In this document: positions 6,053-7,470 of the stretch, piece by piece
Layout: every line of letters begins with the position of its first letter
Numbering within the stretch: position 1 is the stretch's first letter
NCBI GenBank assembly: GCA_027057185.1
Contig: JALUJE010000254.1
Coordinates: forward strand, 1 to 7,470
Reading direction: 5' to 3'
DNA: 7,470 bases
From: Helicobacteraceae bacterium
GTDB taxonomy: Bacteria > Campylobacterota > Campylobacteria > Campylobacterales > Sulfurimonadaceae
Made by a program: the position numbers and the translations under genes
The notes under the pieces: generated by a model
Seen by the model: only the letters and a program-made list of their open reading frames with translations
The model's database searches: none
What the model was told of the DNA's origin: nothing

Positions 6053-6066
6053 ATTTACATGTAAAT
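6053..6066. promoter_or_regulatory. 14-bp perfect palindrome ATTTACATGTAAAT, putative operator (copy 2)
   Basis: Identical over all 14 bases to the centre of the palindrome at 3582-3597, and again in a divergent intergenic region, between the DUF3144 gene and purH. A half-site TTTACAT lies at 6015-6021, 39 bases away. The palindrome is 29 bases upstream of the purH -10 box and 11 bases upstream of the DUF3144 -10 box, so the latter is the likelier target. Confidence 0.6.
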
Positions 6067-6095
6067 AATTCATCCCCGGCTAAACTCTTTTTAGG

Positions 6096-6101
6096 TAGAA
6101 T
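6096..6101 (+). promoter_or_regulatory. Candidate -10 box of purH (TAGAAT)
   Basis: TAGAAT preceded by CTCTTTTTAGG, the T-rich upstream context of sigma-70 promoters in Campylobacterota, with no clear -35. AAGGA at 6121-6125 is the ribosome site, 5 bases before the purH ATG. I see no riboswitch-like structure in the short leader. Confidence 0.5.
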
Positions 6102-6130
6102 CACGTAGAAAAATATTGTTAAGGAACGTA

Positions 6131-7470
6131 ATGAAGCGCGCCCTTTTAAGTGTGAGTGATAAGAGTAATATTGTAGAGTTTGCTGCATCGTTAGCGGCTT
6201 TGGATTTTGAGATTGTTTCAACCGGTGGAACGTATCAGATGATTCGCGATGCGGGTATTGATGCCATTGAGATTACTGAGGTGACCGGTTTTCCCGAGAT
6301 GTTGGACGGTCGGGTAAAAACGCTGAATCCGTACGTACATGGCGGTATTTTATATCGTCGTGATGAGCAGAGCCACCGTGCAACGGTTAAACAACACGGC
6401 ATTGTCGGCATTGATCTGGTCTGTGTTAACCTCTATCCGTTTCAAGCTACCGTTGAACGTACCGATGATTTTGATACCATCATTGAAAATATTGATATTG
6501 GCGGTCCGGCAATGGTACGCAGCGCGGCAAAGAACTTTCAGGATGTTCTGATTGTTACTGATGTAGGGGATTATGACCTAGTTACTAACGCTTTAAAAGA
6601 AGAGACAGATTCTTTGGAATTTCGCCGCGCTTTGATGATTAAGGCGTATGAACATACCGCGGCTTATGACAGCATGATTGCCAACTACATGAACCGCCGT
6701 TTTCATAAAGGGATGGGTGAGAAACAGTTTATTGTCGGCACGAAAGTCATGGATACTCGTTATGGTGAAAACCCCCATCAAAACGGGGCGCTTTATGAGT
6801 TTGACAGTTATTTCAGCGATCATTTTACTACGCTCAAGGGAGAGGCAAGCTTTAATAATTTAGGGGATATTAACGGTGCTGTGAACATTGCATCAGCCTT
6901 TGGTAACGAGCATGCTGTCTGTATTGTTAAGCATGGCAATCCTTGTGGGTTTGCTCTTCGCGACAACCTTCTTGATGCTTACGGTGAAGCACTAAAATGT
7001 GACCCTGTTTCCGCCTTTGGCGGGGTGGTTGCCGTGAACGGCGTGGTTGATGCCGTTCTGGCGGAAAAGATGAATGAGATCTTTTTGGAGGTGGTGATTG
7101 CCGGACGTATTACGACCGAAGCTCAGGAGGTGTTTTCCAAGAAAAAACGCTTGAAACTCTTTGAGTACGGCAATGATTACATCATGCCTGCCAATGATAC
7201 CCGGGATTTTAAACATATTGGCGGTGGATTTATTTTTCAAGATGCCGACCGGGTGCGTGAGGATGAAGTGGCCCAGGCAACTTTGGTAACTCGGCGTGCT
7301 GCAACACCACAAGAGCGTAAAGATGCTGAGATTGCGTATAAGGTGGCGGCATTGACCAAGTCGAATTGTGTGGTTTATGTGAAAGAAGGTGTTATGGTGG
7401 CTGTGGGTATGGGGATGACCTCTCGTGTCGATGCTGCACGATGTGCCTTGAAAAAAGCTGAAGAGATGGG
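6131..7470 (+). CDS. purH: Bifunctional AICAR formyltransferase/IMP cyclohydrolase PurH (3' end outside window)
   Basis: Catalyses the last two steps of de novo purine synthesis: formylation of AICAR with 10-formyl-tetrahydrofolate, then ring closure to IMP, in the cytoplasm. The first 446 codons are open without a stop; the family is about 510-530 residues, so roughly the last 70-80 are missing. The N-terminal cyclohydrolase domain shows LLSVSDK (5-11), STGGT (30-34), GFPEMLDGRVKTLNP (53-67), VHGGIL (69-74), VNLYPF (99-104) and NIDIGGPAMVRSAAKN (120-135). The transferase domain shows RYGENPHQ (210-217), KHGNPCG (267-273, with the catalytic Lys-His pair), DPVSAFGG (291-298) and TKSN (409-412). 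The usual GxGQxSR motif reads GMGMTSR (426-432). The ATG at 6131 has AAGGA 5 bases upstream and gives an N-terminus (MKRALLSVSDK) like close homologs. It is divergent from the DUF3144 gene. Identification is near certain. Confidence 0.98.
   Translation, partial: MKRALLSVSDKSNIVEFAASLAALDFEIVSTGGTYQMIRDAGIDAIEITEVTGFPEMLDGRVKTLNPYVHGGILYRRDEQSHRATVKQHGIVGIDLVCVNLYPFQATVERTDDFDTIIENIDIGGPAMVRSAAKNFQDVLIVTDVGDYDLVTNALKEETDSLEFRRALMIKAYEHTAAYDSMIANYMNRRFHKGMGEKQFIVGTKVMDTRYGENPHQNGALYEFDSYFSDHFTTLKGEASFNNLGDINGAVNIASAFGNEHAVCIVKHGNPCGFALRDNLLDAYGEALKCDPVSAFGGVVAVNGVVDAVLAEKMNEIFLEVVIAGRITTEAQEVFSKKKRLKLFEYGNDYIMPANDTRDFKHIGGGFIFQDADRVREDEVAQATLVTRRAATPQERKDAEIAYKVAALTKSNCVVYVKEGVMVAVGMGMTSRVDAARCALKKAEEM

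Noticed and set aside
6339..6551. Plus-strand open frame at 6339-6551 and minus-strand frames at 6593-6823 and 6992-7312
   Set aside because: All lie inside purH, whose motifs are continuous in its own frame through the window end.
1..7470. Mobile element, CRISPR array, tRNA or rRNA
   Set aside because: No transposase or integrase gene, terminal inverted repeats, regularly spaced repeats or structural RNA sequence was seen on either strand.

Overview
The window looks like chromosomal DNA of a Campylobacterota (epsilonproteobacterial) organism of the Sulfurimonas/Sulfurovum/Sulfuricurvum type. The PurH variant has a lineage-like TLNPYVHGG segment. The porin, AsmA-like and DUF3144 proteins are of kinds I associate with that group. 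The -10 boxes are T-rich with no clear -35, and base composition is moderate with dense packing. The genus is inferred from family resemblance, not established.

Layout. (1) 1-2614, plus strand: a tight operon that enters from the left. It holds the 3' part of an OprO/OprP-like outer-membrane porin, a secreted FMN-binding-domain protein with a TGAT flavinylation motif, and two small four-helix membrane proteins that look like tandem paralogs with membrane histidines. The last three genes are linked by 4-bp stop/start overlaps. (2) 2574-3563, minus strand: apbE, the FAD:protein FMN transferase expected to load FMN onto the TGAT threonine. It converges on the operon with a 41-bp 3' overlap. (3) 3683-5716, plus strand: a large membrane-anchored AsmA-like protein with three internal repeats of about 175 residues. 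(4) 5713-6012, minus strand: a small DUF3144 protein whose stop overlaps that of the AsmA-like gene in a shared TTAA. (5) 6131 to the right edge, plus strand: purH, 446 codons visible, cut by the window end.

How the genes may work together. Porin, flavoprotein carrier, two candidate b-haem or quinol membrane subunits and ApbE form a plausible envelope electron-transfer module: inner membrane to covalently bound periplasmic FMN, with the porin admitting or exporting a solute. No Nqr/Rnf, NosR or known flavin reductase gene is visible, so the redox partner is unidentified. This module is the most likely undescribed system here. The AsmA-like, DUF3144 and purH genes have no evident functional tie to it.

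A second structure is a near-identical perfect palindrome, core TTTACATGTAAA, in both divergent intergenic regions (apbE/AsmA-like and DUF3144/purH). Each copy has one extra half-site nearby. It looks like the operator of an unidentified regulator. I saw no RNA genes, mobile elements, CRISPR arrays or convincing terminators. No stretch over 300 bases lacks a gene; the longest gaps are about 119 bases.
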